From NCBI GenBank assembly GCA_017436245.1, contig JAFSDN010000056.1, forward strand, positions 1-49,263: 49,263 bases of DNA, read 5' to 3'. The notes below the pieces were generated by a model. That model did not search any database, had not been told where the DNA came from, and saw nothing but the letters and a program-made list of their open reading frames with translations. The stretch comes from Clostridia bacterium (GTDB lineage: Bacteria; Bacillota; Clostridia; Monoglobales; Monoglobaceae). This document shows positions 16,036 through 26,089 of this stretch, in pieces (within the stretch, counting starts at the first letter, position 1; each line of letters starts with the position of its first letter). The position numbers were made by a program, and so were the translations under genes.

Positions 16036-16830
16036 TTACTGTTTCTTTCCAAACAATTTCTTTATTCGACCAAAGAAAGAATTGCCGTCAAGGTCCATCA
16101 GCGGAACATTATTTCCCGTGAGACGTTCCGTAATGTTTCTGTAGCCCTGACCTGCAAGAGATTTCGGATTAATTACCGCAGGCTCGCCCTTGTTGGTTGA
16201 TACAATAATATCCTGATCATCAGGAACAATACCGATAAGGTCAATATTCAAAACCTCAATAACATCATCAACACTGAGCATATCCCCGCGTTTTACCATA
16301 TCGGGGCGTATTCTGTTGATGAGTGCATAATGATCATCAATTCCGTTTGCCTCCAAAAGACCAACAATTCTGTCAGCATCACGAACAGCCGAAACCTCGG
16401 GAGTAGTGACAATAAGTGCTTTATCGGCTCCGGCGATTGCATTTTTGAAGCCCTGCTCGATTCCTGCGGGGCAGTCAATGAGAATAAAATCATAATCCTC
16501 TCTGAGCTTGTCGCACAGTTCCTTCATTTGCTCAACCGAAACAGCATCCTTGTCCTTTGTTTGTGCAGCAGGGATGAGAAACAAGCCGTTGAAGCGCTTA
16601 TCTTTTATGGCAGCTTTTTTGGGTTCGCAAACACCTGTCACAACATCAACAAGATCATATACAATTCTATTTTCAAGTCCCAGTACAACATCAAGGTTTC
16701 TCAGACCGATGTCTGTATCAATCATAATAACCTTTTTGCCCAGCTTGGAAAGACCAACACCGATATTGGCTGTTGTCGTTGTCTTTCCCACGCCACCTTT
16801 ACCGGAAGTTATAACTATTACCTCTGACAT
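16036..16830 (-). CDS. minD: Septum site-determining protein MinD
   Basis: 264 residues, a deviant Walker ATPase of the ParA/MinD group. The P-loop GKGGVGKTTTTANIG is at 10-24, switch I DTDIGLRNLDV at 38-48 and the DCPAG motif near 120. The last residues GRIKKLFGKKQ form the amphipathic membrane-targeting helix. It recruits MinC to the membrane away from mid-cell. It lies between minC and minE. Confidence 0.96.
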   Translation of the reverse strand: MSEVIVITSGKGGVGKTTTTANIGVGLSKLGKKVIMIDTDIGLRNLDVVLGLENRIVYDLVDVVTGVCEPKKAAIKDKRFNGLFLIPAAQTKDKDAVSVEQMKELCDKLREDYDFILIDCPAGIEQGFKNAIAGADKALIVTTPEVSAVRDADRIVGLLEANGIDDHYALINRIRPDMVKRGDMLSVDDVIEVLNIDLIGIVPDDQDIIVSTNKGEPAVINPKSLAGQGYRNITERLTGNNVPLMDLDGNSFFGRIKKLFGKKQ

Positions 16831-16902
16831 TTAAAAACCTCCAAATGCATCTTAAATACTTTTTAATTCATATTAACATAAAATCAGACAAATGTCAAAA
16901 TA

Positions 16903-17598
16903 TTATTTGCGTTTTTGCAAAAAATCTTCAATAAAAATTTTATCATCACGAATATATGCGATTTCAGGAACAAGCCCTCTTTCAATTTCATAATCGGGAG
17001 AACGTGAAATCACATTTGCAATTCTCAACTGAATGGGTGACAAATTAAGTGCCACAACAATTGCTTCACGGTTGCCCTTTGCTCCTGCATGAACCGTTCC
17101 TTTTATTGCTCCCATAACAACAATATTGCCCGTTGCAACAAGCTCAGCACCGGGGTTTACATCGCCCACAACAACAATGTTTCCATCCGACTCAAGAAGC
17201 TGCCCCGAACGTATTGTTTTTGTATAAAACTTTGTGTTTTCATCAGCAACATCAATTTTGAAAGCATTGCTCAGAATCTGTTCACCCGAAAGCTCCTGAT
17301 TCACTTTATCTTCTGTTGTCATTTCAATGGGTTCAGGATTTTCCCAGAGAACCGCTTTACATTCCAGAACCTCCGAAATTGCATCAATGAGTATATTTAT
17401 TTCATTTTCGGATAATTCAACACCTGTAAATCCTACTTTCAGGGTCAGACCCTTGAAAAAATTCTCGGATTTTCTGAACTTTTCAACAATATTCTTTCTG
17501 AGTTCAGAAAAAGAAAGCTTTTTATTCACATAAACAAGCATTCCTTCTTTGTATAATTTCAAAATAACATTTTCTGTCTTGCTCATATTGATTTCCAT
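16903..17598 (-). CDS. minC: Septum site-determining protein MinC
   Basis: 231 residues. The N-terminal domain (to about 110) should inhibit FtsZ assembly. The C-terminal domain is a right-handed beta helix with repeated glycines (SDGNIVVVGDVNPGAELVATGNIVV, given here in part) that binds MinD. ATG 17598 sits two bases after AAAGG; an alternative ATG four codons later (17586) has a weaker upstream GGA. It heads minC-minD-minE. Confidence 0.92.
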   Translation of the reverse strand: MEINMSKTENVILKLYKEGMLVYVNKKLSFSELRKNIVEKFRKSENFFKGLTLKVGFTGVELSENEINILIDAISEVLECKAVLWENPEPIEMTTEDKVNQELSGEQILSNAFKIDVADENTKFYTKTIRSGQLLESDGNIVVVGDVNPGAELVATGNIVVMGAIKGTVHAGAKGNREAIVVALNLSPIQLRIANVISRSPDYEIERGLVPEIAYIRDDKIFIEDFLQKRK

Positions 17599-17629
17599 AG
17601 CCTTTCCGCTTTAATAGCAAATAAAGATT

Positions 17630-19675
17630 TTATTTCAAAAGTGTGTTAACAGCATCAGCCTCATTGGTTTCTTCAAAGATTCCGAGATAGTATTCAAACA
17701 TATCTCTCGCCACCTGTGCGGCATATTTGCTGGTTGCACCGTGTTCCAGAACAACAGCAACAGCAATCTGCGGCTTGTCATAGGGCGCAAATCCCACAAA
17801 AAGAACCGTATCACTTCCTCCGCCAACTTCGGCTGTACCTGTTTTTCCTCCAACTTCAACAGGAAAATCCTCAAAAACAGTTTTTGCCGTACCGTCCTCG
17901 GTAACACGTCTCATTCCGTCCTTCACAGCATCAACGGTGGACTGTGAAACTTCAGTCTGCGAAAGAACTTTGGGTTCATAAATATAAACAGCTTCTCCCG
18001 TTTCATAACTTCTTATGTCTTTCACAAGATGCAGTGAATACCGTGTACCGTTATTCAGTATGGTAGAAACATAGCTTGCAAGCTGTGCCGGAGTGAACAT
18101 ATTGTCCGACTGTCCGATTGCCGCCTGCAAAGTATCTCCCGGATACCATTCTGCATTCATTTTTTCACGATATTCAGGGCTTGCAACAATTCCGGATGAT
18201 TCAGCAAGTTCAATCCCCGTCGGCTGCCCAAGACCGTAATTTCGGGCATAGCGCGCAATGGTTTCAATTCCAAGTCTGCGACCAACATCATAATAAAAAT
18301 AGTTACACGAAACACCAATTGCCTCTGAAACATTTATTGCACCGTGAGTTTCGCCGGTATTCTTCCATATCAGACAGGTGGGTTCGTACGACGGAGCATA
18401 ATACTTGTAAACACCCTGATCCACAATTGTTGATGTTGGAGTAATCAAGCCTTCCTCAAGAGCCGCAATTGATGTCAACGGTTTGAAGGTTGAACCGGGA
18501 GTATATGCACCGCTTAATGCACGGTTAAACAGCGGATTCTGAGGGTCTTTCAGAAGTTCGTTGTAGTGAGCGGTATACTCAGCGGGGTCAAATCCGGGAA
18601 GTGATGCCATGGCAAGAACTTCGCCCGATGCAATATCAACCGCAACGGCGGCACCGCTGAAACAGTCGGTTCCCTTTTCACCACGAGTCTTTTCAATATT
18701 TTCTGCCAATGATTTTTCAAGAACTTTCTGTAGCTCTGAGTCAAGGGTCAAAACAGCATAATAGTCGGTTTTTGCAGGTTCAACCTTGAAGGTCTGAGAT
18801 ACCTTTCCCTTTTTGGTCTGTTCAACCTGCTTATAGCCGTCCTTGCCCTTGAGATACTTCTCAAGAACCTTTTCAAGACCTTCTTTTCCGATAATATCAT
18901 TCATTCCGTAGCCACGGTCTTTGAGCTTGTCATATTCCTCTTTATATATGATTCCCGTTCTGCCGAGAATATGTGCCGCCATAGAACCGTTTACATATTC
19001 CCGCACCGGTTCTGTTTCGACATTAACTCCGCTGAGCAGGGATGAATTCTCTTTGATTATATGAACCATTTCAACGTCAATATCACTTGCAAAGGTGTAT
19101 GGATTATAGGCATCAAAATTCTTTGAGTCCATTGTATACCTGACAGCAACAATATTCCTCAGCTCCTCCGCTTCAAGATTTGCAGGAAGCTTATATTCTT
19201 TTCTGTAAAACTCTATTATATCATCAGGAGTAGCTTTTGCCTCAAATTTATTGGCTTTTTTCCATTCAGCAATCAGCTTTGCAGAATCGGTCCGTTCACC
19301 AAAATCAAAGGCATAGGGATTTCCGCTGATTGGAAATTCGTCAACATATTCATATCCTTTTTCTTCAAAAATCGAAATAAGATTTATTAAAGAACTGTTC
19401 AAATTCGTATTTTCTTTGTCAACGCTCTGAATCTGGACATAGTATCCTGTGCCGTTTGTTACAAGCGGTCTGCCGTATCGGTCAAGAATCTCCCCCCGGG
19501 GAGCCTTTATGGGATATGCACGGACAAGATTGTTATCAACTTTTTCCTTGTTCACTTCACCATTAACAATCTGCAAATTAAACAAACGTATCACGCAAAG
19601 CACAGCAAATATACCCAGAAAAAAAATTATCAAAAAAATACGAAGTCTTAAATCTTTTTTATCCAAGTGTTTCAC
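17630..19675 (-). CDS. mrdA: Penicillin-binding protein 2 (transpeptidase of the Rod complex)
   Basis: 681 residues. One N-terminal transmembrane helix (about 11-30), a PBP dimerisation domain to about 310, and a transpeptidase domain with the SxxK nucleophile GSTFKP near 393, the SCN triad member near 455 and KTGTAEV near 610. As the last gene of mreB-mreC-mreD-mrdA it is the cell-wall elongation transpeptidase. It overlaps mreD by 17 bases, so translation is coupled. Confidence 0.93.
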   Translation of the reverse strand: MKHLDKKDLRLRIFLIIFFLGIFAVLCVIRLFNLQIVNGEVNKEKVDNNLVRAYPIKAPRGEILDRYGRPLVTNGTGYYVQIQSVDKENTNLNSSLINLISIFEEKGYEYVDEFPISGNPYAFDFGERTDSAKLIAEWKKANKFEAKATPDDIIEFYRKEYKLPANLEAEELRNIVAVRYTMDSKNFDAYNPYTFASDIDVEMVHIIKENSSLLSGVNVETEPVREYVNGSMAAHILGRTGIIYKEEYDKLKDRGYGMNDIIGKEGLEKVLEKYLKGKDGYKQVEQTKKGKVSQTFKVEPAKTDYYAVLTLDSELQKVLEKSLAENIEKTRGEKGTDCFSGAAVAVDIASGEVLAMASLPGFDPAEYTAHYNELLKDPQNPLFNRALSGAYTPGSTFKPLTSIAALEEGLITPTSTIVDQGVYKYYAPSYEPTCLIWKNTGETHGAINVSEAIGVSCNYFYYDVGRRLGIETIARYARNYGLGQPTGIELAESSGIVASPEYREKMNAEWYPGDTLQAAIGQSDNMFTPAQLASYVSTILNNGTRYSLHLVKDIRSYETGEAVYIYEPKVLSQTEVSQSTVDAVKDGMRRVTEDGTAKTVFEDFPVEVGGKTGTAEVGGGSDTVLFVGFAPYDKPQIAVAVVLEHGATSKYAAQVARDMFEYYLGIFEETNEADAVNTLLK

Positions 19676-20168
19676 CCTTATCGGAATATATTAATTTCGC
19701 AATTTTTCTAAATAATAAATATATCGGTACAGCTATAATTGTATTGTAAATGCTTTCGGGCAAAACAACCCACAAAAAAGCATATTTCAGGCTCATGTTT
19801 TCAACAGATGCATAACTGATCAGATAATATACAAATTCAAGGAAGCACGTACAGACAAAAGACAAAATCAAGGTAAGAAAAATATTCTTTTGTCCAAAAA
19901 GCTTTTCACAGAAATTTGCAACAGAAAATCCCAGTATCATTCCAAAAAGCGCATAAAGCCCCCAGACTTCACCTGAGAGAATGTCCAGAATCAATCCAAA
20001 AACAAAGCCGATTACCGCACCTTCAATCTTGCCGCAGAAACATGAAACAACGATTATATAAACCAAAAATATATTAGGAACAACATTAAAAATCTCAATT
20101 GCATGAATCCATGTTGTCTGAATTGCGGCAAAAAGAATCAGAAAAATAGCGTGTACAATAATTCTCAT
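19659..20168 (-). CDS. mreD: Rod shape-determining protein MreD
   Basis: 169 residues with about five hydrophobic helices and few polar stretches. Sequence is weakly conserved in this family; the placement between mreC and PBP2 and the motif GFVFGLILDILSGEVWGLYALFG support the call. It is the membrane part of the Rod complex. Confidence 0.88.
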   Translation of the reverse strand: MRIIVHAIFLILFAAIQTTWIHAIEIFNVVPNIFLVYIIVVSCFCGKIEGAVIGFVFGLILDILSGEVWGLYALFGMILGFSVANFCEKLFGQKNIFLTLILSFVCTCFLEFVYYLISYASVENMSLKYAFLWVVLPESIYNTIIAVPIYLLFRKIAKLIYSDKGETLG

Positions 20169-20212
20169 TATTTGTCACCTTTCGTTTTTTCTGTTTTAAT
20201 TCAAACGCCCCA

Positions 20213-21049
20213 TTATTTTGTGGGATTTTGAATTACACACACAGTTCTGATATTTTCAATGTCGGCAACAGGGCTAAGAAAAGCGGTTTGTGCAATTCCC
20301 TGTTCATCAGCCTTGATGTCAACAATTTTACCGATAATTATACCTTCGGGGAAAAGACCACCAAGCCCCGATGTCATAATGGTATCACCAATTATTATAT
20401 CAGAATTCTTGGAAATGTAAGAAAGCCTGCAATAGCCACTAAGCATGGCATCTGCATCACCTTCCACAATGCCGTATTCGCCCGAACGTGAAACTACGGC
20501 ACCAACTGCGTGTTCTGCATCAAAGACGGTTATTACCTTTGCCCAGGTTGTACCCACTTCACTAATTCTGCCAATCAACGTGTTTTCCATTGATACAACA
20601 GGCTGATTCACGGCAATACCGTCGGATGAACCGATATTTATCGTAAAAGTATTGTGCCAGTTTGACGGTTCACGGGAGATTATTCTTGCATATTTCAGTT
20701 CTTGTTCAGGAAATACCTCTTTCAGATTCAACAAGCCTCTCAACTCTTCATTCTCTTTTTTTGCAAGCTCAATTTTGCTTATGCTGGCTTTTAAATCGGC
20801 ATTTTCCTTTTTTAATTTTTCAATCTCATTCTTCAAATCGTCTTTATCGGCAAAATTGTCAAAAAAATCCGAAATTCCGTTCCCAACCCATGTAAAAAAA
20901 CTTTGCACAGGCTTGACAAAAACATTAACAATATTTTCGCCAAAGGATAATTCCGGATTCTTCACATTGACTATTCCGACAATTATACTGAAAATAACTA
21001 CAACAATAACAAACCCGAAAACACATCTGTTTTTAAAAAATTTTTTCAA
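20213..21049 (-). CDS. mreC: Rod shape-determining protein MreC
   Basis: 278 residues. There is one N-terminal transmembrane helix (about 8-27), then a coiled coil (about 70-110, rich in Lys, Glu and Leu) and a beta domain with the family features PSNWHNTFTINIGSSDGI and ITSGLGGLFPEGIIIG-like text. MreC links MreB inside to PBP2 outside. Confidence 0.93.
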   Translation of the reverse strand: MKKFFKNRCVFGFVIVVVIFSIIVGIVNVKNPELSFGENIVNVFVKPVQSFFTWVGNGISDFFDNFADKDDLKNEIEKLKKENADLKASISKIELAKKENEELRGLLNLKEVFPEQELKYARIISREPSNWHNTFTINIGSSDGIAVNQPVVSMENTLIGRISEVGTTWAKVITVFDAEHAVGAVVSRSGEYGIVEGDADAMLSGYCRLSYISKNSDIIIGDTIMTSGLGGLFPEGIIIGKIVDIKADEQGIAQTAFLSPVADIENIRTVCVIQNPTK

Positions 21050-21070
21050 AAGATGTATCTCCTCTCAAAA

Positions 21071-22069
21071 CTATTCGGAAATAAGGAGTGAATGAAGGGT
21101 TTTAACCTCATCAAGAGTTTTGCCCGCACCAACAGCAACACATTCACCGGGAGATTCCGCAATATAAATGGGAATTTCGGTATGAGCGTTTATCAGCTTG
21201 CCAAGACCTTTTAGAATTGAGCCGCCTCCTGTGAGAACTATTCCCGATTCAAAAATATCCGCAGCAAGCTCGGGCGGTGTTTTTTCAAGCACCGATTTGA
21301 TTCCGTCAATGATGGTTGCAAGGCTTTCCTGAATTGCCTCACGAATTTCCTCGGATGTAACCGTTGCAAGTCTCGGAAGACCCGAAACAAGGTCACGACC
21401 TTTTATTTCAATTGTAAGCTCATCCTTAAGAGGACAGGCTGAACCAATTTCCTTTTTGATTTCCTCGGCTGTGATATTACCAATAATAAGATCATGATTT
21501 TTCTTCATGAACTGGATTATATCGTTGTCAAATGTTCTGCTTGCAACCTTGAGGCTCTGGGTCGCAACAATACCACCAAGAGAAACAACAGCAATTTCAG
21601 TTGTTCCGCCGCCAATATCAACAACCATTGACCCCACTGGAGCATTAACAGCTATACCGGCTCCGATTGCAGCAGCCATAGATTTTTCAATAAGAAATAC
21701 CTCCTTTACACCTGCCGCAATAACAGCATCTCTTACAGCACGTTTTTCAACGTCAGTAATATGCGAAGGAATACAAACAACTGCCTTGGGCTTTATAAAA
21801 GATGTGGGAACAGCCTTTTTTATGAAATATTTGAGCATTGAAACCGTAATGTCAAAATTCGCAATTACACCTTCCTTTATGGGCGTAACAGCGCAGATGT
21901 CAACAGGAGTTCTGCCAAGCATATCCCCGGCTTCCTTACCAATTGAAAGTACCTTTCCGTTTGCACGGCTGACAGCCACAACAGTCGGTTCGTTGACAAC
22001 AATTCCCTTTCCCTTTAAATAAATAATGGTATTGGCAGTACCAAGATCAATTCCAATCTCATTAGCCAT
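21071..22069 (-). CDS. mreB: Rod shape-determining protein MreB
   Basis: 332 residues, bacterial actin. Phosphate 1 motif IDLGTANTIIYLKGKGIV at the N-terminus, phosphate 2 VVDIGGGTTEIAVVSLGG near 160 and adenosine motif LTGGGSILKGL near 285 are all visible. It guides lateral wall synthesis. It is the first gene of mreBCD-mrdA; a rod-shaped cell follows. Confidence 0.96.
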   Translation of the reverse strand: MANEIGIDLGTANTIIYLKGKGIVVNEPTVVAVSRANGKVLSIGKEAGDMLGRTPVDICAVTPIKEGVIANFDITVSMLKYFIKKAVPTSFIKPKAVVCIPSHITDVEKRAVRDAVIAAGVKEVFLIEKSMAAAIGAGIAVNAPVGSMVVDIGGGTTEIAVVSLGGIVATQSLKVASRTFDNDIIQFMKKNHDLIIGNITAEEIKKEIGSACPLKDELTIEIKGRDLVSGLPRLATVTSEEIREAIQESLATIIDGIKSVLEKTPPELAADIFESGIVLTGGGSILKGLGKLINAHTEIPIYIAESPGECVAVGAGKTLDEVKTLHSLLISE

Positions 22070-22101
22070 AATAAAAACACTCCTTATGTAAAATTTTCTG
22101 A

Positions 22102-22689
22102 TTAAAAATATAATTCAAAGTCCTTTTTCAGAACTTCACCAAGCCTGCAAACAGGGAGACCAACAACATTAAAATAATCACCGCAAATCTTCTTCACAAA
22201 CAAGGCGCCACGGTTTTGAATTCCATATGCTCCTGCTTTATCCATTGGTTCTCCAGTATTAATATAATCTTTTATTTCCATTATGTCAAGTTTTTTGAAA
22301 AATACTTCTGTTTTTTCACAAAAAACAACAGATTTTTTTGTGCAGATGTCCTTTACGCAAACTCCCGTATACACCGTGTGCACATTATCGCTGAGCAAAA
22401 GCAGCATTTTTTCAGCATCGCTTTCATCTTTCGGTTTTCCAAGAACAGTATCGTTCACGGCAACCACAGTATCGGCAGAAATAACGATAGCATCCTGAGA
22501 ACTGTCAAGGGTTGATATAACATTATTTCCCTTGAACTCCGCAAGAAAACAAACAATTTCTTCAGGAGTCAGATTTTCATCAACACACTCAGGTGTATTA
22601 TCTGCAATAACTTCAAAATCTAATCCGAAATTACCCATCAGCTCACGCCTACGGGGTGAATTTGATGCCAGAATCACTCTTTTATTCAT
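22102..22689 (-). CDS. maf: Maf family nucleotide pyrophosphatase
   Basis: 195 residues. The N-terminal signature ILASNSPRRRELM and the motifs ISADTVV and DKAGAYGIQ are typical. Maf proteins hydrolyse non-canonical or canonical NTPs such as dTTP and UTP. The frame is open back to 22758 but ATG 22689 has AAGGAAGG upstream. Its first bases overlap the end of the Gx transporter gene by 4 bases (ATGA type). Confidence 0.92.
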   Translation of the reverse strand: MNKRVILASNSPRRRELMGNFGLDFEVIADNTPECVDENLTPEEIVCFLAEFKGNNVISTLDSSQDAIVISADTVVAVNDTVLGKPKDESDAEKMLLLLSDNVHTVYTGVCVKDICTKKSVVFCEKTEVFFKKLDIMEIKDYINTGEPMDKAGAYGIQNRGALFVKKICGDYFNVVGLPVCRLGEVLKKDFELYF

Positions 22690-23204
22690 AGAATATCCTT
22701 CCTTTTTAAAAATCTGTTTCCAAAAATTCGGGCAAATACCCCCGTAACAAAACCGCATATGACGCCAACAACAAGTAAAATGGGCATATACGAAAAAATG
22801 TATCCCGAAGAAAAAACAATACTTGCAACAAAAATCTGCGAAACATTATGCAAACAAGCACCTATAACGCTTATTCCCACCATACTCAGCCCCGGGTAAA
22901 AAAAATGTTTTGCACCCCACATTGAGATTGTTGAAACAAAAGCTCCGGCAAGGCTGTAGGGCAAGGCAGAAACACCGCCTGTAAGCATTGTTCCCAAAAA
23001 AGCTCTCAGCATTGAAACAACAAGCGCATTCGGCCCTCCAAACAAAAAAATGTTTATTACGGAAACAATATTTGAAAGTCCAAGTTTGCCTCCCGGCACC
23101 GGTGTGAACAAAATTGTATTTTCAACATATTGGAGTATTATACCCAAAGAAACGAATATTGACATTATTCCCAAATTCCTTGGTGTGTATATTTTTTTGT
23201 TCAT
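22686..23204 (-). CDS. Gx transporter family protein (heptaprenyl diphosphate synthase component I-like)
   Basis: 172 residues with five to six hydrophobic helices and many Gly-rich turns (FTPVPGGKLGLSN, FLGTMLTGG). This is the Gx/Hpre_diP_synt_I family, an S-component-like membrane protein of unknown substrate. It follows the NusG-II protein directly and overlaps maf, so the three form one unit. Neighbourhood gives no substrate. Confidence 0.8.
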   Translation of the reverse strand: MNKKIYTPRNLGIMSIFVSLGIILQYVENTILFTPVPGGKLGLSNIVSVINIFLFGGPNALVVSMLRAFLGTMLTGGVSALPYSLAGAFVSTISMWGAKHFFYPGLSMVGISVIGACLHNVSQIFVASIVFSSGYIFSYMPILLVVGVICGFVTGVFARIFGNRFLKRKDIL

Positions 23205-23584
23205 CAGTATGTCACCTTGTCAACATTTAATTTGTTTTTACCTGTTATTCTCACCAAAACCTTATTCGGAATACAAATAATCATTTGCCCAGACTTTGAA
23301 ATTTCACCTGATTTCACATCAATCTTGTCAGGGCATGAAGCATTGGTCATCAAAGCACCTTTTTCGGTTATTTTCAAAATATTAAATCCTTGTTCTGTTT
23401 CAATTCTGAGTATCTTGTCTTCGGTTATATCAGCAAAAGAATATGATGCATATTCTTTTCCGTCAACAAAAATTTCAATCCCCTCTGCGTGTTCACCAAA
23501 TATTGCATACGAAAAAATAATATAACTCAACAGCGCAATCATCAAAACAAGAACAATCACTGCTTTATCCCATTTTGTAATCAT
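23204..23584 (-). CDS. NusG domain II-containing membrane-anchored protein
   Basis: 126 residues: one N-terminal transmembrane helix (about 8-28) and a NusG domain II fold outside, with the family feature ASCPDKIDVKSGEISKSGQMIICIPNKV (quoted in part), including its lone Cys. ATG 23584 lies 4 bases after the U32 stop and has only a weak GGTGAT site, so it may rely on coupling. In other Clostridia it precedes a Gx transporter gene, as here. Confidence 0.8.
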   Translation of the reverse strand: MITKWDKAVIVLVLMIALLSYIIFSYAIFGEHAEGIEIFVDGKEYASYSFADITEDKILRIETEQGFNILKITEKGALMTNASCPDKIDVKSGEISKSGQMIICIPNKVLVRITGKNKLNVDKVTY

Positions 23585-23588
23585 GGCA

Positions 23589-25682
23589 TCACCGTATAAC
23601 ACCTTTATAGTAGTGCCCTTTTGTAAAATCCTCGGGACGGTAACTGTCACCCTCAAGAAACGTCTTGCAGATTTTAACACATTCCTCGGGAGATTCGTCT
23701 GTGAAATAAATACGTGAAAAATTCACTCCCGACTCAACTATTTTTTGCATTTCAAAGCCCATAAAAGTCTTTTTGCAATTGAGTATAACACTTCTGCAAC
23801 TGTTTCCGTCTTTTATAACAGGAAATTTCATTCCAAGCCTGTCCACAATAAAGTTCTTTCCGTCACAAGGGCATTTTGCACCGTTTTTAACAAGACAGTT
23901 TTCCGAAACCGTCAACGGCAGCCGTCCGTAAACCATTGTCTGAACCGGCATAACCTTTCTGATACCCTTAATCTGCGCCAATGTAAGCTCAGGCGAAAGC
24001 TCACAACATTCAATCCCGCACTTTTTAAGAAAATTCAGAGAAAAACTGTTGAAAATATTCAATCTGAAACCTGTATAAATCCTGTATCCTGAAAAATCTT
24101 CAATAAGAGATATATTATGAATCAAAACCCCGTGATAACCTGATTCAAGAAGTCTTTTTGTATCGTCAACGGTTCTTTCATACTCTTTGTTGCGTAGTAT
24201 TGCAGGTAGAACAATTATTATTTTTTCTTTGTATGACTCAAATTCGTTTTTATATTTTCCAAGCAGCCAAAGTGGCACATACAGCACATCAAAATCAAAA
24301 CATTTTATTGCATCAAACTGTTCAAAATTTGTTATCTCACACACAAATTTGTGTTTATCTGTATTATTTTTAGTCTCCGACAATTCAACTATACCATACG
24401 AATTAACGCTTCTTTTATATGAATCTGTAATTGTCTTTTCAAACAGCAACAGAGCTTTCCGTCGGATTTTGTTCAGCGTTCCTGCCGAAACAAATAGCCC
24501 GTCATCAACATCCGCTTCAATTCTGTCAAATCCAAATGTTGTACCGCCCGTTTTGCTTAATTGAGCAATTACGCCTTCCTTGGTAACAGAATTTTTTATT
24601 GCCGGTTCTGGCTTTTCAGGATAAGAAAAACGTACCGAAAACTTCTCATTTTCCACAGTAAACTCAGGACAAACACCAGTCTTCAAAGAAAATCTACCTG
24701 TGACTGAGGTTTTTCTGTTTTCACCGTTCAGCCCATGAAGCAATACTTTTTCAAGTTCAGAGCTGCCTTTCAGATAAGGATTGTCCGGTTTTTGAAGAGC
24801 AAACATTTCCTTTCCGATTTTTCCTGTCAAATATCCGTCAGTCAGGCCGCCTCTGTTAAATATTGCATCAAGAATTTCAAAATCCTTTTTGCTTACGCTA
24901 TGTGGGTTGTCAATATATTTTCTGTATATTCCCACCACCGCCGCAACATAAGCCGGTCCCTTCATTCTACCTTCAATTTTGAGGGATGCAACTCCTGCAT
25001 TGCAAAAATCATTAATGTGTTCCAAGCCGCACAAATCCCTGAGACTCATTATAAAGGACTTATCTTTCGCTTTATTCACACTATACGGAAGTCTGCATGG
25101 CTGAGCACACTTGCCTCTGTTGCCCGACCTGCCGCCGATGATGCTGCTCAAAAGGCATTGCCCCGAATAACACATACAAAGAGCACCGTGAGCAAAAACC
25201 TCAAGCTCAACGTCACTGTTGGCAGATATGTTCCTGATGTCATCAAGGGACAACTCCCTTGAAAGCACAACACGCCTGATGTTATATTTTTTCAGGAAAT
25301 TCACACCGCTGAGATTGTGTATTGTCATTTGCGTGCTTGCATGAATTGGAAGCTCCGGAACAACCGTTCTTACAATTTCTGCAACGCCCAAATCCTGAAC
25401 AATCACAGCATCAACACCAATCCGAGCCAAAAAACAAAGGTACTCTTTCAGTTCCTCAATCTCCGGGTCTGTAACAAGAGTGTTCACCGTCACATAAACA
25501 GAGGTATTGCGCAAATGACAGTAATCAACAGCCTTTTCCAGTTCATCACTGTCAAAATTATCTGCAAAATTTCTTGCACCAAATTTTTTTCCTGCAAAAT
25601 AAACCGCATCTGCACCGCTCTGAACAGCAGCAACAAGACAATCAAAATTTCCCGCCGGCGCAAGCAACTCAATTTTTGGCAT
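23589..25682 (-). CDS. U32 family peptidase-like protein (tRNA/rRNA hydroxylation type)
   Basis: 697 residues. Two parts: an N-terminal U32 TIM-barrel domain (to about 330) and a C-terminal extension with a second partial U32-like region. The signature EVFAHGALCMCYSG, followed by RGKCAQPCR, gives four Cys that in RlhA and TrhP relatives likely hold an iron-sulfur cluster. Those relatives hydroxylate a C in 23S rRNA or a U in tRNA with prephenate, so RNA modification is more probable than proteolysis. ATG 25682 has AAAGGATTG upstream. It follows zapA. Confidence 0.85.
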   Translation of the reverse strand: MPKIELLAPAGNFDCLVAAVQSGADAVYFAGKKFGARNFADNFDSDELEKAVDYCHLRNTSVYVTVNTLVTDPEIEELKEYLCFLARIGVDAVIVQDLGVAEIVRTVVPELPIHASTQMTIHNLSGVNFLKKYNIRRVVLSRELSLDDIRNISANSDVELEVFAHGALCMCYSGQCLLSSIIGGRSGNRGKCAQPCRLPYSVNKAKDKSFIMSLRDLCGLEHINDFCNAGVASLKIEGRMKGPAYVAAVVGIYRKYIDNPHSVSKKDFEILDAIFNRGGLTDGYLTGKIGKEMFALQKPDNPYLKGSSELEKVLLHGLNGENRKTSVTGRFSLKTGVCPEFTVENEKFSVRFSYPEKPEPAIKNSVTKEGVIAQLSKTGGTTFGFDRIEADVDDGLFVSAGTLNKIRRKALLLFEKTITDSYKRSVNSYGIVELSETKNNTDKHKFVCEITNFEQFDAIKCFDFDVLYVPLWLLGKYKNEFESYKEKIIIVLPAILRNKEYERTVDDTKRLLESGYHGVLIHNISLIEDFSGYRIYTGFRLNIFNSFSLNFLKKCGIECCELSPELTLAQIKGIRKVMPVQTMVYGRLPLTVSENCLVKNGAKCPCDGKNFIVDRLGMKFPVIKDGNSCRSVILNCKKTFMGFEMQKIVESGVNFSRIYFTDESPEECVKICKTFLEGDSYRPEDFTKGHYYKGVIR

Positions 25683-25695
25683 AGTATTCAATCCT

Positions 25696-26085
25696 TTATT
25701 TATGTTTGTTGTAGTATCCGTTATTTTTTTGCGCACCGCTTCTTGCAAGCTCAAGTTTCAGCTCTTGCACCTCTTTTTCAAGTTCTTTTGCACGCTGCGT
25801 ACATTCATCAAGAGCCGCAGAGAGCCTTGCTTCGTTCTTTGAGTATTCCGCAATCTGCTTTCTCATATTATCTGTTGAATCTTCAAGTTTTATATACTCA
25901 TCTGACAAATTAATTGCCGTCAGCATGGCAAGCATTGTATTTGTAAGTTCAGGATTTTCGTTTTTTATTTCTCGGATTCTTTTATCAACAGCAACAGCAA
26001 CACGCTGAACATATTCAGGCTGTTCGTGGGTAACAAGAGTGTATGCCGCACCGTTAATCAAAACTCTGACCTTATTCTTTTCCAT
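25696..26085 (-). CDS. zapA: Cell division protein ZapA
   Basis: 129 residues. The N-terminal globular part (KVRVLINGAAYTLVTHEQPEY, given in part, then AVDKRIREI) and the C-terminal coiled coil (about 70-120) match ZapA, which crosslinks FtsZ filaments. ATG 26085 has GAGGGGG nine bases upstream; its start overlaps the NUDIX stop region. Confidence 0.88.
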   Translation of the reverse strand: MEKNKVRVLINGAAYTLVTHEQPEYVQRVAVAVDKRIREIKNENPELTNTMLAMLTAINLSDEYIKLEDSTDNMRKQIAEYSKNEARLSAALDECTQRAKELEKEVQELKLELARSGAQKNNGYYNKHK

Positions 26086-26089
26086 ACCA